NCBI RefSeq assembly: GCF_002865645.1
Contig: NW_020194557.1
Location: 310,001 to 374,000, forward strand
Reading direction: 5' to 3'
DNA from: Hyaloscypha bicolor E
Lineage: Eukaryota > Ascomycota > Leotiomycetes > Helotiales > Hyaloscyphaceae
DNA: 64,000 bases
Position 1 is the first letter of the stretch. Each line of letters opens with the position of its first letter. Of the stretch, positions 25,185 to 37,719 are shown in pieces. The notes beneath the pieces are model-generated. The model did not search any database, was not told the DNA's origin, and was given only the letters and a program-made list of their open reading frames with translations. The position numbers were made by a program, and so were the translations under genes.

Positions 25185-25520
25185 GCTTCGCAATTACTAG
25201 TCTTGCTGGGAATAGGAGTGAAGCTGAGTGGGCAGATCAGCCTTGTGTGGGGCGAACAGAGGATAGCAAGGACGAAAGAGCCTTTTTGATGAAGGAATAG
25301 CGCGCGGGCGCACGAGAATTTGACGGGCTTCATGATATATTACGAGAAAATATTGGACATAGCGGAAGGCGTTCAACAGCAGCTAGTCGAGCATCGTTGA
25401 TAATTATCAACCATAATATGCGCTCAAGGAAACTCCTTTTGAAAATGCAGCCATGTAAGACATTATACAACTCAAACTCAAACATTATGACCGGAAGAAT
25501 TACTTTCCCCGCTCGCTATG

Positions 25521-28500
25521 TTACGGGACGAGAACGTTCCCAAATGCATCCGAAATGTCCCGGAAGGTAGGAGCCTCAGTGGTTTCTGGCGCCGTAGATA
25601 CACCAATCGCAAGTCGCTCCTCCATGAGCTTGATCAGGATCGGAGAGACACTCTCATCCGTGGCTCGGATCGTAAGGCGAACCTTCTGGAGATAAACGTC
25701 AGTATTGGAAGAAGAGCTAATGTGAGTAGGAGCATACCTGAGTCCCATAATTGGGCTCCAGTCTCAACAAACACCCGAATTTTCCGCCGTCACCAGTGTG
25801 CAACACACTCGCACCAACAAAGTTCTTCTTGTTCGGATCAACGCCATCCAGAACTCCCCATCGGAAACCCTCGACCGTCTCTCGAATGAACGAGTCATTG
25901 AATTCACGACCGCCATCCTTTCCACCTTTGACCCCAAATATACGTTGAGCCTCTCGTGGAGCACCACCAATCTGCTTCCACCGCTTGAAGAAATCATCAG
26001 CAGTAAGTTCAGCCGGGTCCATAAACTTGTGTATCACCACTGGCAGCTTGAGAGTAAGCGCCTGCAGTGCTCCAGCCAAATAGCTGATTCTGATTGTTGG
26101 GCTCTTGTCGAAGACCTTCTTGGCCTCGAACATAATCATTTGCTGACTCTGAGCTCCTTCGTGGATGGTGCTTTCTGGTAAGCCTTTAACCTCCCAACTC
26201 AGATTCTCCTTCTCAGCTGGCTCCAGATCCAAGGTTGTGGTGAAAGAGGTAACTGCAGTAGGAGCCTTGTTAGAGAAGTAGAGAATGACGCATGCCATTT
26301 GACTTCGGTATTCAGACCTCACTCCAATTTGAATTTGGCCATCTTCGTAAAGAACGCCCTCCCCTTTCAATAGCAGCTTGTTGTAACCAATCTCCCAGTC
26401 TGGTGATAGATGAGCAGCACTGGCCAAATTGGGAACTTTGAGGGTCTTTGGTTCTGAAGGGCCTGCATCATTCATGTTCAGGCCAGCGAGGTCATTTGTA
26501 ACCCCCGAATAGCCATTCATTCCGTTCGTTCCATTTGCGGCTCCATTGGATTGTGGCATACGGCCATTCGCGCTGCTGAAGGCCCGCTTGAGACCAGGAT
26601 TCTTTGAAAGGGTGAAGTCCCTTTCGTTGGCATTCGCATCTTTTCCTCCCACAACCCAAGTTCGCTTGTCGCTTGTATTTGCATGCTTCTGATGAAGCCG
26701 CGATAGAAGGGCAGATTGCCGTTCGGGGAAAGGTGGCATTTCGTCGCAGACAGTTCGAAGGAGATCATCAGTCGGTAGACGGGCTAATGCAAGATATTCG
26801 CATGCTCGTTGTTGAAGCTCTGAGTCCAGAGTATAGCTGTATGTTTCGAAAACATACATGATTCGAGGCTTGATTTCGGGAAAGAGATTGACGAATTTAA
26901 TGAAACATGAGAGGATAATCGCTCTCGTGCCTGACGAACAGCCTTGAAGCTTCCCATAGAGGGCAAGAAACTGCTCGATTGGGCTGCCGCCCTTGTCATC
27001 CGCGATCAGATGGCCGAATTCGCCAAGAATGTAACCTCCAATTTTAACGAGTGTTTCATGACAGTGGTCCGCTTTGACATACTGCAAGATGTTTTGTGCA
27101 GCATATACTTGGAGTTCTTCATTGTTGGTGACGATCTGGATGACTCGCTGCCATACTTCGTCACTGACATGATCTCCTGCCATTGCAATCAATCGCAGCG
27201 ATATATCCACGTACCACTGAATGTCTGTGGCATATTTCTCCGTCAGAATAGCAATTTTGAGCACCATCTCTTCCCGAATAGCAAAATCGGCATTCTGCAG
27301 ATATTGAAGAAGCTCTCCAACAATTGGCTGAGCATTCGTCTGATCACACATGCTGTACAGTAAGTCGAGGCCCTTCCGTCGAACGCTGATATCTCTGTCT
27401 TTCAAGGATCCAATGATGATTGCTTGATGCTGCTTAATGGGATCCAGGGTCTCGGCTCTTGCGGCCAAGTGTGTCATGGCTTCCAATCCAAGATATCGGA
27501 CATTGGTCTCCCTTGACTGGATGAATTTTCCCAATCTCGTGGATATCTGCTTCATTAGAGCTTGTTCGGTGTCAAGGTGGATTATCAGGTTAATGGCCTC
27601 AAAAAGAACGGCATTTTGGGCATTGTTCTGTTGCACGTTCTTTGGCATTTCCAAGGCCAGATTCAAGATTTTTTGTAGTGATTCTCGAATCAGGTCCCGA
27701 ACATGTGTGTCCTCTGGAGTAGAATTAGTCAATATTGGATTATTTGATGCCAAACGTCATACCTGAAGGTGGATAATACTGCAATAATCTCAGCAGTTTG
27801 ACTTGAATCCAGGGACAAGGCACCTTGTAATAGAGGTAATCTGCAGCATATTCACCATCTACCAATATTCGCTTCATTCTCGCGGCAGCCTTGACATAGC
27901 TTCCCTTGTACTGTTCCGGCTGGTCTTGAGCAAGGGCCATAACGAGGGAGGTAACGGACAGCGCCACGCCCATATCAGCATCGTCCATTAGAGAAATGAT
28001 CCGTTCAGCCCATTGGGGCTGGACGATATCTGGGTGCTTGCGGTAAAGTCGGAGAAGAGTCAGAGCAGCCTTCTTCTTGACGAATGCTTTGGAAGTCCTA
28101 CTGAGAATTAGTAATTGTCAAATAGAGCTTTCTGCTGATACACACGGAGATATCAGAAGTCTGTGAACCTCGCCACTGAGTGCCTCTCCCATTTCTCTAC
28201 CACCAACATTTGCAATAGCATGCAATGCCAAGCAATTGAATAGTTCATTATGGTCCATCAGATCCTTTCGTATGCTATTTACCACCAGATGCAGTAATTC
28301 GTGCTGTTCGTGAAGGAAGAGGGTCATTGCAAGGTAGCCGATTTGCTTCTCCGAGTATTTGTTCGCAGAAATAAGATTGACCGCTTCGAGATGTCCAAAG
28401 TCGACATTCCAACCGAGGATGTATATATAGAGAAGCTGATGATCGTCAGGGCGATGCCTCTCGGTTACTTCAAGGGTAACTGACCTTGCACACGTATTTC

Positions 28501-28812
28501 TTCTTGTGATAACCACTGAGGTTTCCGTCTGCATTTCCCAATCAGTAAGACAAAGCTAGCAAAGGAACATGTTCGCATACCTTTGAATTTTTGCCTGTGG
28601 TAGAAATGATCTGTTAGCCACAACGTTATTCCTCTCGGGTTTCAGGAGTGTACAGACCTAATGTTCGCTAACTCCTTATTTATCCTCTTCTCCTCCAATT
28701 CTCTTGCTCGTGCATTCCGCAGATCTGCGATAAACTGCACCAGACCACGCATATTGGAGCCATTCCCTGAATTCCCACGGCTCAGGAAGCCCGCTGCAGC
28801 CGAAGAAGCCAT
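25521..28812 (-). CDS. APL3: AP-2 complex subunit alpha
   Basis: The large alpha-adaptin of the AP-2 clathrin adaptor, acting in endocytosis at the plasma membrane. Seven exons join in frame to 993 residues: 28812-28658, 28594-28581, 28528-28485, 28435-28146, 28100-27763, 27713-25738, 25685-25521. The N-terminal trunk is unmistakable: [97 protein letters not shown] and [21 protein letters not shown] hinge rich in N and G separates it from the C-terminal ear ([20 protein letters not shown]...[10 protein letters not shown]). Exon 2 is only 14 nt and encodes the RQKFK piece of a conserved motif, which makes it credible. The gene is head-to-head with NDUFAF5 (477 bp between start codons). Confidence 0.95.
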
Positions 28813-29289
28813 AGTGCGCGGTTGGTCGCGTCCCTCTTTCCACTTCTTGCTTCAACAATGCTATCAGTAATAGAGCCAACCCAGATGCAGACAATGCCAC
28901 CAAGATCCAGCCTGCAGGATGCCAGATGTGCTTCCCACGATAGTGCTTGGTCATGCGTCGAGCCGCGTGATAGCGTCAGACAGCGCAGATGCTCAGGGAC
29001 ACAGGTAGATCGCACAGCCTTCTAAGAATCAGCCCTGCTCGTGGAACTCCATCCGATGAATGATTGTGGCGCGAAAGCCAGCTGTCGTCAGGTCTGCTGT
29101 GGGATTTTGTCGGTGTTGGAGCTTGATGATTGAAGATCGGAGTTGCGGTGTTGCTCCCCTCCGTTCACTAGCGGCTTTTCAAGCTTTTGCAGGGGCCAGC
29201 CGCCTTCAGCCGTTCCAGAGTTATCCTGGACGTCATCTTCTTCCTTGTCTTGTTATCTAAACAGAACATTGTTTATGTAATTCTCAGAC
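28813..29289. promoter_or_regulatory. Divergent promoter region APL3 / NDUFAF5
   Basis: The 477 bp between two opposite start codons must contain both promoters and leaders. Short frames in it are not supported. No specific regulatory motif could be assigned by eye. Confidence 0.5.
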
Positions 29290-30393
29290 ATGAAGCCTGC
29301 GACATTACGGCCTTTCTTGCCACGACCAGCAATTCGACGGAGAATATTGATACGTCGAAACTATGCAGTCCAAGCTCCGGGGAATCCAACTTTACAGGTC
29401 TTTGATAGGCATGCAAAGTATTTGCAGAAAGAAAGAGCAGCTGCCAGCGTAGAAAGAAGTAGGCAGGTCGATTATTTGAAGGACGAAGTAGCTATTAGAT
29501 TAACAGAGAGGTTGTTGGTAAGATTTTCACCTCAATTTAGGTTTAGAGACTGAAGTTGGCAGGACATAAATCGGACTTTCAACCATGTTCTCGACCTCGG
29601 GGCAAACTCCTGCAATATAGCACGAGCTATTACTCTCCCAGACCCCGATCCTGATCCTTCGAAGACTACCTCCCCTCCACTATCCTCCCGCATCGCCCAT
29701 CTCACAGCTGCGGATTCTTCCCGGGCGATGCTGTACCGTGATGCGGACCTTCCCTTCAATCAGGAGATCAACCTCACACGCGAAGTGCTCGACGATGAGG
29801 AACGGCTCCCTTTTGAAGGAAACACATTCGATGCTGTGTTGAGCTCATTAAGCATGCATTGGATCAACGACCTCCCCTCTGTGCTAGCGCAAATAAACCA
29901 CGTCTTGAAACCCGATGCCCCTTTTATGGCAGCTATGTTTGGAGGGGATACCCTTTTCGAGCTGCGGACATCTCTGCAATTGGCAGATCAAGAACGGAGA
30001 GGTGGTGTTTCGCCCCATGTTTCTCCATTGGCGGATGTGAGGGATATGGGAGGACTGTTACAGAAAGCCGGGTTCAAGATGTTGACTGTAGATGTGGATG
30101 ACATTATTGTTGATTTCCCGGATACCTTTGCTCTGATGCAAGATTTACAGGCGATGGGAGAGAGTAATGCCATCCTCGGGAGGGAAGCGGGACCTATCAA
30201 GAAGGACGTTCTGCTCGCGAATGAGGGCATATACCGAGAGCTGCATGGAAATGAGGATGGGACAATACCTGCTACATTCAGGATGATTTATATGATCGGT
30301 TGGAAAGAGGGGCCAAATCAGTCTCAACCGTTGCCAAGGGGAAGCGGCCAAATTAATATCAAGGATATACTTGGTGGCGGAGAAGTTAAATAA
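29290..30393 (+). CDS. NDUFAF5: Mitochondrial complex I assembly methyltransferase-fold protein
   Basis: An S-adenosylmethionine-fold protein of the NDUFAF5 family, which in animals hydroxylates an arginine of NDUFS7 during complex I assembly. Two exons, 29290-29517 and 29563-30393, give 352 residues. The first 26 residues (LRPFLPRPAIRRRILIRR) are Arg-rich without acid, a mitochondrial targeting signal. Then come FDRHAKYLQKERAA, the AdoMet loop HVLDLGANSCNIAR, LPFEGNTFDAVLSSLSMHWINDLP, GGDTLFELRTSLQLADQERRGGVSPHVSP, the FAL.QDLQAMGESNA motif and ATFRMIYMIGWKEG. The 45-bp intron is phase 0. Length and motif order are normal. Confidence 0.93.
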
Positions 30394-30750
30394 AAAAAAC
30401 TGTAAGATTATAAACCGATTTCCTGCACCGAGGTATGAAACATCCCGTTCATGTCATTATAATTGGACCACCCTAAGCCTTTACAATCAAATTGCCAATG
30501 CTCTCGTACTTTTTGAAGTATTTGAGACTTTGAAATCACCAGAAACTGGTTTCCTGAGGTGATATATGTCTCTCCTAATTTGGCCTTTCCGATTGTCCCA
30601 CCCAGACTCTATACATTGAAATGGCCACGGGAATAGAACACCAACCCCAGAATTGGGTTCAATTCAAGAATGAGGATCACCATGTGGGCATAAAGATGAA
30701 CAGAGCCTGCCACGACGGCTGAATCTTAAGGGAATAGAGCCCACACGGCT
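30394..30750. other. Convergent 3' intergenic region
   Basis: 357 bp between two convergent genes, holding both 3' ends. No open frame of note and no terminator-like structure identified. Confidence 0.5.
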
Positions 30751-33700
30751 TCACTCGTCCACAAGACCACTTTCAACGTCGTGAACCCGCCTTCTCCGCA
30801 CAAACAGACGTCTCAGAGGTTCTGGCAGCGAGGCCCCCAATCCCATGGAGGTAGCTTCCTGCCTATCCGACCCAGAAGCAGCGCCAATTTCTCTGTCAGT
30901 CGATCGAGTTTCCTCCGCATAAGCTGCTTCCTGGTCTCGATCTCGTTTTCGGAACAGTTGTTCAACTGGTCCGAATACTCGACTCGCTCGGAATCGGGAG
31001 TGGTCAGAATCCTCCTCAATTACCTCTACAATTTCATCGCTATCCGAATTCTCCTCTTGGTCCTGGGCCCGCCTTCGGAATCGGGGGTGGTCAGAATCCT
31101 CCTCAGACACCTCTACGATGTCATCGCTGTCTGAACTCTCCTCTTCGTCCTGGCCCCGCCTTCGAAACAGCCGTTCAACGGGTCGGAATACTCGACTGAC
31201 TCGGGATCGAGGAAGGTCTGACTCTTCCTCAATAACCTCAACAATTTCATCGCTGTCTGAGCGCCTCCTCCGAAATAACCTAGAGCCAAAGCTACCGCGC
31301 CTTCTATGCTCTTCTGCTACAACTTGTCGCCGCCTTGAAGGCTCGAGCATCCAACTCGGAATTGATGAATCGTCGTCAGAATCAACCTCTTTGCGCTGGA
31401 ATAATGAAATAAATTTCCGCAGTGAGAATTTGGAGAGTAAATGATGCAAGGGATAGTCCATCTCAATGCCCTCGTCAAAGAGGTAGTCACTGTCGTCATC
31501 GCGGGTGTTGAGATAGACCTGCCGCCGCCAAAGCTTTCGAACTATCGGGATCCTGGTATGAAATTTCCATCTCCCAAAGATCGGGGCATACGTGGCCCAC
31601 GAGGAATCTTCGGAGGTGACTTCGACGATATCGTCGTCATTATCATCGGCTTTTGTGCTGTCATCGTCCTCGTCCTCGTCCTTGTCCTTGACGCTCTCTT
31701 CATCCAGTTCATCCTCAATCTCATTGTCCTCAGAGTCGTCGGTAGGTTGCTTGTCTCTGAGGACGAAGGACTTGAAAGTTTCCTTAGTGAAAGACGTGAT
31801 TTGATTGACGTAAAGAGCAATGACTACGAGTGGGACGAAAACCAATGTCGAAATTCCGACTGTTGAATTGAATTAGAGCCGTATCTGAAGTAATTAGGGC
31901 ACAGTACTTACACAGCAAAAGGGAAAGCGTGTGCAAGGGCCAGGACGTGTTCCCAGACTGGGCATCCTTAGGGAACTTATTGACTGAGAGTGCAAAGAAA
32001 CTAGACATGAATGATAATGGAAGCTTGTTGGATTGTTAGCTGGCAGCCTAAAGGTGGGTTATATCCACTTACAAAGACGATAGTAACAAGCGTGAAAACG
32101 AGCATGATCTAGAAGCATCTGTATTAGCCACAATAAAAGCCCAATGAGCATTCAGTTCTCGGCGCTTACATTGCCTTGCCGCTGGCTTTGTTGCGATCCC
32201 TCTCTTGCAAATCGAGCTTCCCACGCATTTGCTTGGCGCTGTTTGAGATCCAGGAGGTTGTTGATCTAGGTAGTGTTAGTACAATGAGGTATGTGTTCAA
32301 GTTGCTTCGAATACCGAAGTATGCACTGTTGCTGCATATTGTTGCATATCCTCTATAATCCGGATATTGCCCACCACAATGGCAAGATTGTCATCCACAA
32401 GATTGCGATTTTTGAGGATTGGGGTCTCCTTCTCGGTATCTTTGGAGTCTTCGTCGGGGACCCCGAAGCGAACTTTTTTCTCTTTTTTCTTCTCTTGTGG
32501 ATGTGCCTCTTCTTTCTCGTCGTCATGATGCAATATACCCTTATGTTTCGGCTTGTCTGCCGAGTCTGGTCGCTCATCCGATTTGGTTAGGATCAAGTCA
32601 ATTCCGCGAACTCCCTTTTGCTTCGACTTCTCTAGCGATGACGAATCCTCTTCGGTGACTTTGTCCGGTGAACACAATTTATGTAGTCTCTTAAGCACAT
32701 CTCTTTGCTGCCCAAGAATCGACGAGATGATATTCAATTCGTCCTGAATATCTTTTATCTCGACCAACAAGTGGGTCTCGATGTTCAGCTGAAATAGTTT
32801 CTCAATGTTTTTGGTCCTCTGAGCCTCAGTAAGAGTTTTTATATTGAGCTTTTTCGTAAGGGCTTTGAAGCGTTTGAATTGTTCTGCCTCACGCTCGGCC
32901 TAGCAAGTTGTCAGCGGATCATTGTTTACTTAATGTTCGTCAAGGTTCACGTAAGAGCTGCTGCCATTACTCTGCCGACAATGCGGATTCAGATAATGTC
33001 AATATGGAAGGGTTCAGGCACATCTGTCGAGGCTCTACTATTGAGAATGTGCCTCGAAATGTTGTACAGTCAAGTTATCAGCCTTGGGCTAGAGATGTCG
33101 CAATGTACGGGCTTTTGCGGGACATTCTGGCGATATAGGAGGTGTACGCAAAGTTTACGGGGTGCTCTTACTATATTGTTGATGGATGACTGAAATGCTT
33201 CTTGAAGCTTGATGTCACCGGGCGCATCCCTTCGAAGAAAGTCGACAGAGAGCTTGATGACCAGATGGACGAGGTGGTCGACTGATCTAATGGGATCCCG
33301 CTGCTTATTTGTCTTGATCTCTTCGTCGAGCTTCTTTTTGAGCCCATGGGGTTCCTGGTGGTCCCAGGCACTGGGAAAGCTTGTGATCACAGTGCCTAGT
33401 AGCATTGTCAGCCACAGCTCTTATCAGACTCGGACTTTAGATTGGGAGAGTGGGGACTGGGCCGTAGTGAACGGGTGCTTCTGAGGAACGACGCAACGTT
33501 CATGATACCGTGAATCATTCGTACTTTGAAGAGGGAATATCAATACTCATTTCAGGCTCGACTCACCATCATGCAATACCCACTAGGTAACGGGAGAGTT
33601 AGCAATTGCTTCATTGGGATTGTTTCAGGAGAGGACAATGTTTTAGGAAAATCTCATGAAGCAGTCCAAATAGGAAAGGGTTTCTCCCCCAACACCTACA

Positions 33701-36700
33701 AGCCAAAGCTGATCCACCATAAGTACGGGAACATCATCAACCTTGCCAGTCTTCTCTAGCTTCTTGCGTCCCCACCGATAGAGAACCTGGTCTCTGTCTC
33801 TAGACTCTGTTGTGTCTAACATGTGATAGGAAAACTGGTCCAGTGTTCGACGGCAATGCAGAGCCTTAGTTTCTGTGTCACCAAGATATGCTGTGATCAG
33901 GAGTAAATCATTGTTCTCTTCTTCGATTTCCTTCCTGCGTAGGACCCTCCGGATAGCCTTCGACATTTTCTTACGTAGTACACTCGGCTCATATGCTAGA
34001 ATAGGCATCTATTATTGTATCAGTTATAACCAGGACTCCCATGGATTTGACAATCCTCGTATTTGTACACTTACAAAAAGGACGATTGCATCTCTATCCA
34101 TCGTCACAGTGTTCGTAACCAATGTGTCCGTTGACATTGACATAATCGAGCTTCCGGAGATGTCGGTGTTATTGGATGCCAGAGAAGCTTTGCGATCATC
34201 CTGCCCAGTCTCCCAATAATGCGGTTCACAAACCTAAACATCACATTAGACTTTGCTATCAAAGCTAAATGAGTCGCTTACTTGTTTGTATTTGGTTGCC
34301 TGTGCTATCATATGGAGAGTATGTCGGCTTGAGCCTTGGGATCGATTTGTCAGAATAAAGACAGTTCATTTGGAATCGAGTGGACAATAGATATTATATA
34401 CCTTCATGTTGACCGGCAATCGAACTGTCCTTGATTCTCAGTGCGAGGAAAAGGTCCTGCGGTTGGTCAGTTACAGAGAGGAGGAGAAACGTAGTACGAG
34501 CCGACTCACATGTACCCATTGCTCCTGGAACAGTCGAACATTAGCAGGACGTCTACTACTGGACCGGACTCGTGGTGTCAGACTTACGTTATTTGCAGGA
34601 ACGTGCAACCAACGGCAATGAAGGGCCTCCTCTGTGAGTCTCGGCCTGGAGCGCTCGAGAATTGTTCGAGGCTCTAGATTATAGATCATGTCTACCACGT
34701 ACGACCTTTCAGAGTTGCGCTTTTCTTGGGTTTTCTGCGCTTTGGTGATTGTATAGAACTCCACAAGATCTCCTCGAATTTTCTCGCAGGCTTTGAGTTG
34801 TACTGTTCCTGGCTTGGTCAATAGCTCCAAGGAATGCACTCCATCCGATGTTGATGGACCCGAGAACATATCCCGGTTGTCTTTCAGTTCTTCGATCCAT
34901 TTCAGCTCATTTGAATAGCCCCATGGAGTTTTCATCTCATTGTCCACTTGAAAGATATCTTCAGAGCTTTCCATCAATCGCTCAATGACATCTTTGAATG
35001 GTTTTTGAACCTCTTTCTCGGTAGGATTCAACTCCGCCGCTGTCCGTATAGCTGCGTGGAGTGCTGTTTGGCCCGCAGTGTCTTGGTGTAGAACATCAGC
35101 TTCCCCTTTCCTAATGAGTACTGTGACGGCTGCATGATTTGAAGATGAAGCAGCACGGTGAAGTGCAGACCGCCCTTGCTCGTCTTCGACATCTACTGTC
35201 ACATCTGGCAAGGAAACGAGTTCCCTCAGAAGGTCTTCCAGCTCTTTTCTTTCAGATGCTTTGAACAACAAGCAGCGGCGCAATTGTTCCACAAGTCTGA
35301 GGTAGATTGGGTCCTTCGGACTGGAGAACCTGGATAGCCCTCTCCTGTTTGAATCTGAGGCCATAGCCATACAGAATATAGAATGCTCTGCGAGACATCG
35401 CAATGGTCGCTTTGGTTGTATCTATACTTTGTCAGCTTGGTCTTCTTTTGAATTGAGGCACCGATGTTTACCTTGGACGCCGAAGATGGGTCTTTCGCAA
35501 GAAACGTATGCAACCAAATCATCGGAAGCTTTTGACCATCAATCACCCTCTTCTGGTCAAACTTCTCCCAAAGAGCTCCAATATCAACCTTGCTCCCACT
35601 TTCTTTGAGCCTCCGCATGATGTGTTCCTGTCGGGCATTGGAGCTAGAAGGGAAAGAAAGCGTTCCAGTTTGGTTTTCTTGTTGGGTTGCCGGAAATGGT
35701 GTGTCTAAGAGGACAAGTCCTGCAATCATGCTCAGAAGTTGAGCTGAATCCTTGTTCCTCTCATCAGGTGCGTCGACTGCTAAAACAAGAAGCTTTTGAA
35801 GCACAAGACCGCCAAATCCATATCCAACGAAGATTATGGGCACCCTATTGTGAGGCAGCTTCGCTCTCGCTTGTATTAAACTTTCCAAGAGCTTCTGAGC
35901 CGCCTTGTCGAGGTACTCATCTGCTGTCGTAGCAGACATTTTAGGATATGTATAGGACAGAATACGTGCCCCTGGGAAAGCTCCAGGGATCATGGTAGGC
36001 TCTCGAAACAGATGGACAAGTCTCCTTCGCTCCGATCCGTCAACTTCAGTAGATTGGCGACCAGAACGTTGATCTCTTTCGGAGGCTCGACCCTCATCCA
36101 TTTCTTTGCTTTCTCTGCGGTCGTCAACCGCCGTATCTATCCGTTCAGGCTTTGGCGGAATTGCTTCGGGTGCTTGAGGAACTAGTGGGAGAAGTCCGCC
36201 AGTCGGTAAAGTGTTGGAAGAGGCCGTTTTGCCCTTTCTCTTCTTGCTACTTTTTGACCTCTTTGGTTCAGATGGTGCGTTTTCTTTCGTTTCTTGTGCG
36301 GACGAAATTGCCTTGGTCTCGAGTTCATTTGTAGAGGGTCCGGCCCCGCTGGTCTCCCCTGTCCGAAGCTCATCCTGTTGAGGTGGTCCGTTTGATGGTC
36401 CCGCTTGTGAAGGCAATGCTCCGGGTCTAGCAGGGTCATTTCCATCAGTGGCGGCTGGAATGTCCCATTCCTTGACCTTTTGTTTTCTACCTTCCTGTGT
36501 TATTTTCCCATCTTTGAAACTTAGTGTGGCATCATCCTTTGTTGAGCCTCTCCTTTTCTTGGAGGCATCAGGCATTGTTTGCTGTGTTTGAGGCTGCTGC
36601 CGAATGCGCTCCTCGATGGATTGTCTACTTCGCTTGGACTCTGTATCATTGTAAAATGCATTTTTGCGGCTCTTTTGGGTTGGAGCTTCGGGAACGTAAA

Positions 36701-37713
36701 TCCAAGCTGTGTCTGGGCTTTCGTCTAGGTCATGAATAGTGACTATGTCGACGGCCAGGCCTTTCGACAAAGTTGTTGGTATGATATCAAGCTTGCAGCT
36801 CTCCCAAGGCTCCTAGAGTCAGTTAGAACTAGTCAATTATCGATACTGTTTTGATTGTACTTACGCTCGCGGGTGCTTTTTCCGTCTCCTTCAACTCAGT
36901 TCCACCAAGAGCCTTCTGACTCACTTCTGGCTCTTTCAGATCATCATTCCTCTGATTTTTCTTCGGGTCATCTTTATTCTGCTCCTTTTGAATGTCTTTC
37001 TTCTGGTCATCTGTTTTAGGATCCCGCTTCTGATCATCCTTCTTCAGGACAGTCTTGTTCAGATCGTTTGTCTTCTTTCCAGAAGCATCCCCAAAAGGCC
37101 ATTGTCGTATTCCTGCTGGTAACCTCTCAATGAGTTTTTTCTTTGGTGCAGGTGTCACGAGAGGGGTTATATTTTCAGCTGAATTTCCTCCAATGGGGGC
37201 ATGGACAGGACTTGGCACCCGAGGCTCAACGGGGCTAGATAAATTTTCCGTTTCCTCTGTTCGACTCTCCGGACCAACTGGAAGGACGAATTTTTCGGCA
37301 TCTTTTCCCTTTGAGGCGGGCGGTAACTCATCTGGCGGAATTTCATCGCCAAGATTCAATCTTGCCTCCCTAATCTCTGATATCTCCAGAGTCTGATGTA
37401 GTTCTTTGGAGGTAGGCTGAGTACTTCGATCTTGCTGCCCAGGAGTCGTGCCTTCCTGGGTGTCAATTGGTACAATTTGATCATCAGAGGATTGAGCTTC
37501 CCATTTGTTTTCTGGTGCTTCCAAAGTCACATGTGAGTCGGCTAGAAGAGGCTGAACAACCTCTGCTTTTGGCCCAGGAGGAAATTGGGCAGTATGAACA
37601 TTTTGAGGTTGAGACACCTCGCTGGATGATGTGGCGAAGTCAACAACCTGAGTAGCCGACCCTATGTCTCTGTTGACTGGTTGGTCATTATCGTCCATCG
37701 CTCTGTCCACCAT
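30751..37713 (-). CDS. Giant hydrolase-like / ankyrin / CorA-like membrane protein
   Basis: Fourteen exons join in frame to about 1920 residues (37698-36865, 36812-35472, 35421-34588, 34524-34510, 34456-34402, 34334-34282, 34233-34075, 34008-33696, 33395-33172, 32899-32315, 32265-32170, 32108-32073, 32023-31912, 31859-30751). Residues 1-525 are charged and disordered. An alpha/beta-hydrolase-like region (about 530-700) has VPIIFVGYGFGGLVLQKLL; the usual GxSxG serine is Gly, so catalysis is unlikely. Two ankyrin repeats follow (about 805-855: GRSALHRAA, GQTALHAAI). The CorA-like domain includes ...PHYWETG, VLMVDQLWLVG|TVITSFPS, ETHLLVEIKDIQDELNIISSIL and NNLLDLKQRQANAWEAR. Two helices lie at about 1504-1527 and 1550-1571. 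The loop after helix 1 reads FALSVN, not the GMN of true CorA magnesium channels. The tail (about 1575-1921) repeats DEIVEV...EEDSDH four times. Starts at 37713, 37698 and 37980 are all in frame; I prefer the 37713/37698 pair. Confidence 0.85.
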
Positions 37714-37719
37714 AGGCCT

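Noticed and set aside
30640..30670. ggttcaattc resembling a tRNA B-box
   Set aside because: No matching A-box or cloverleaf stems could be folded around it.
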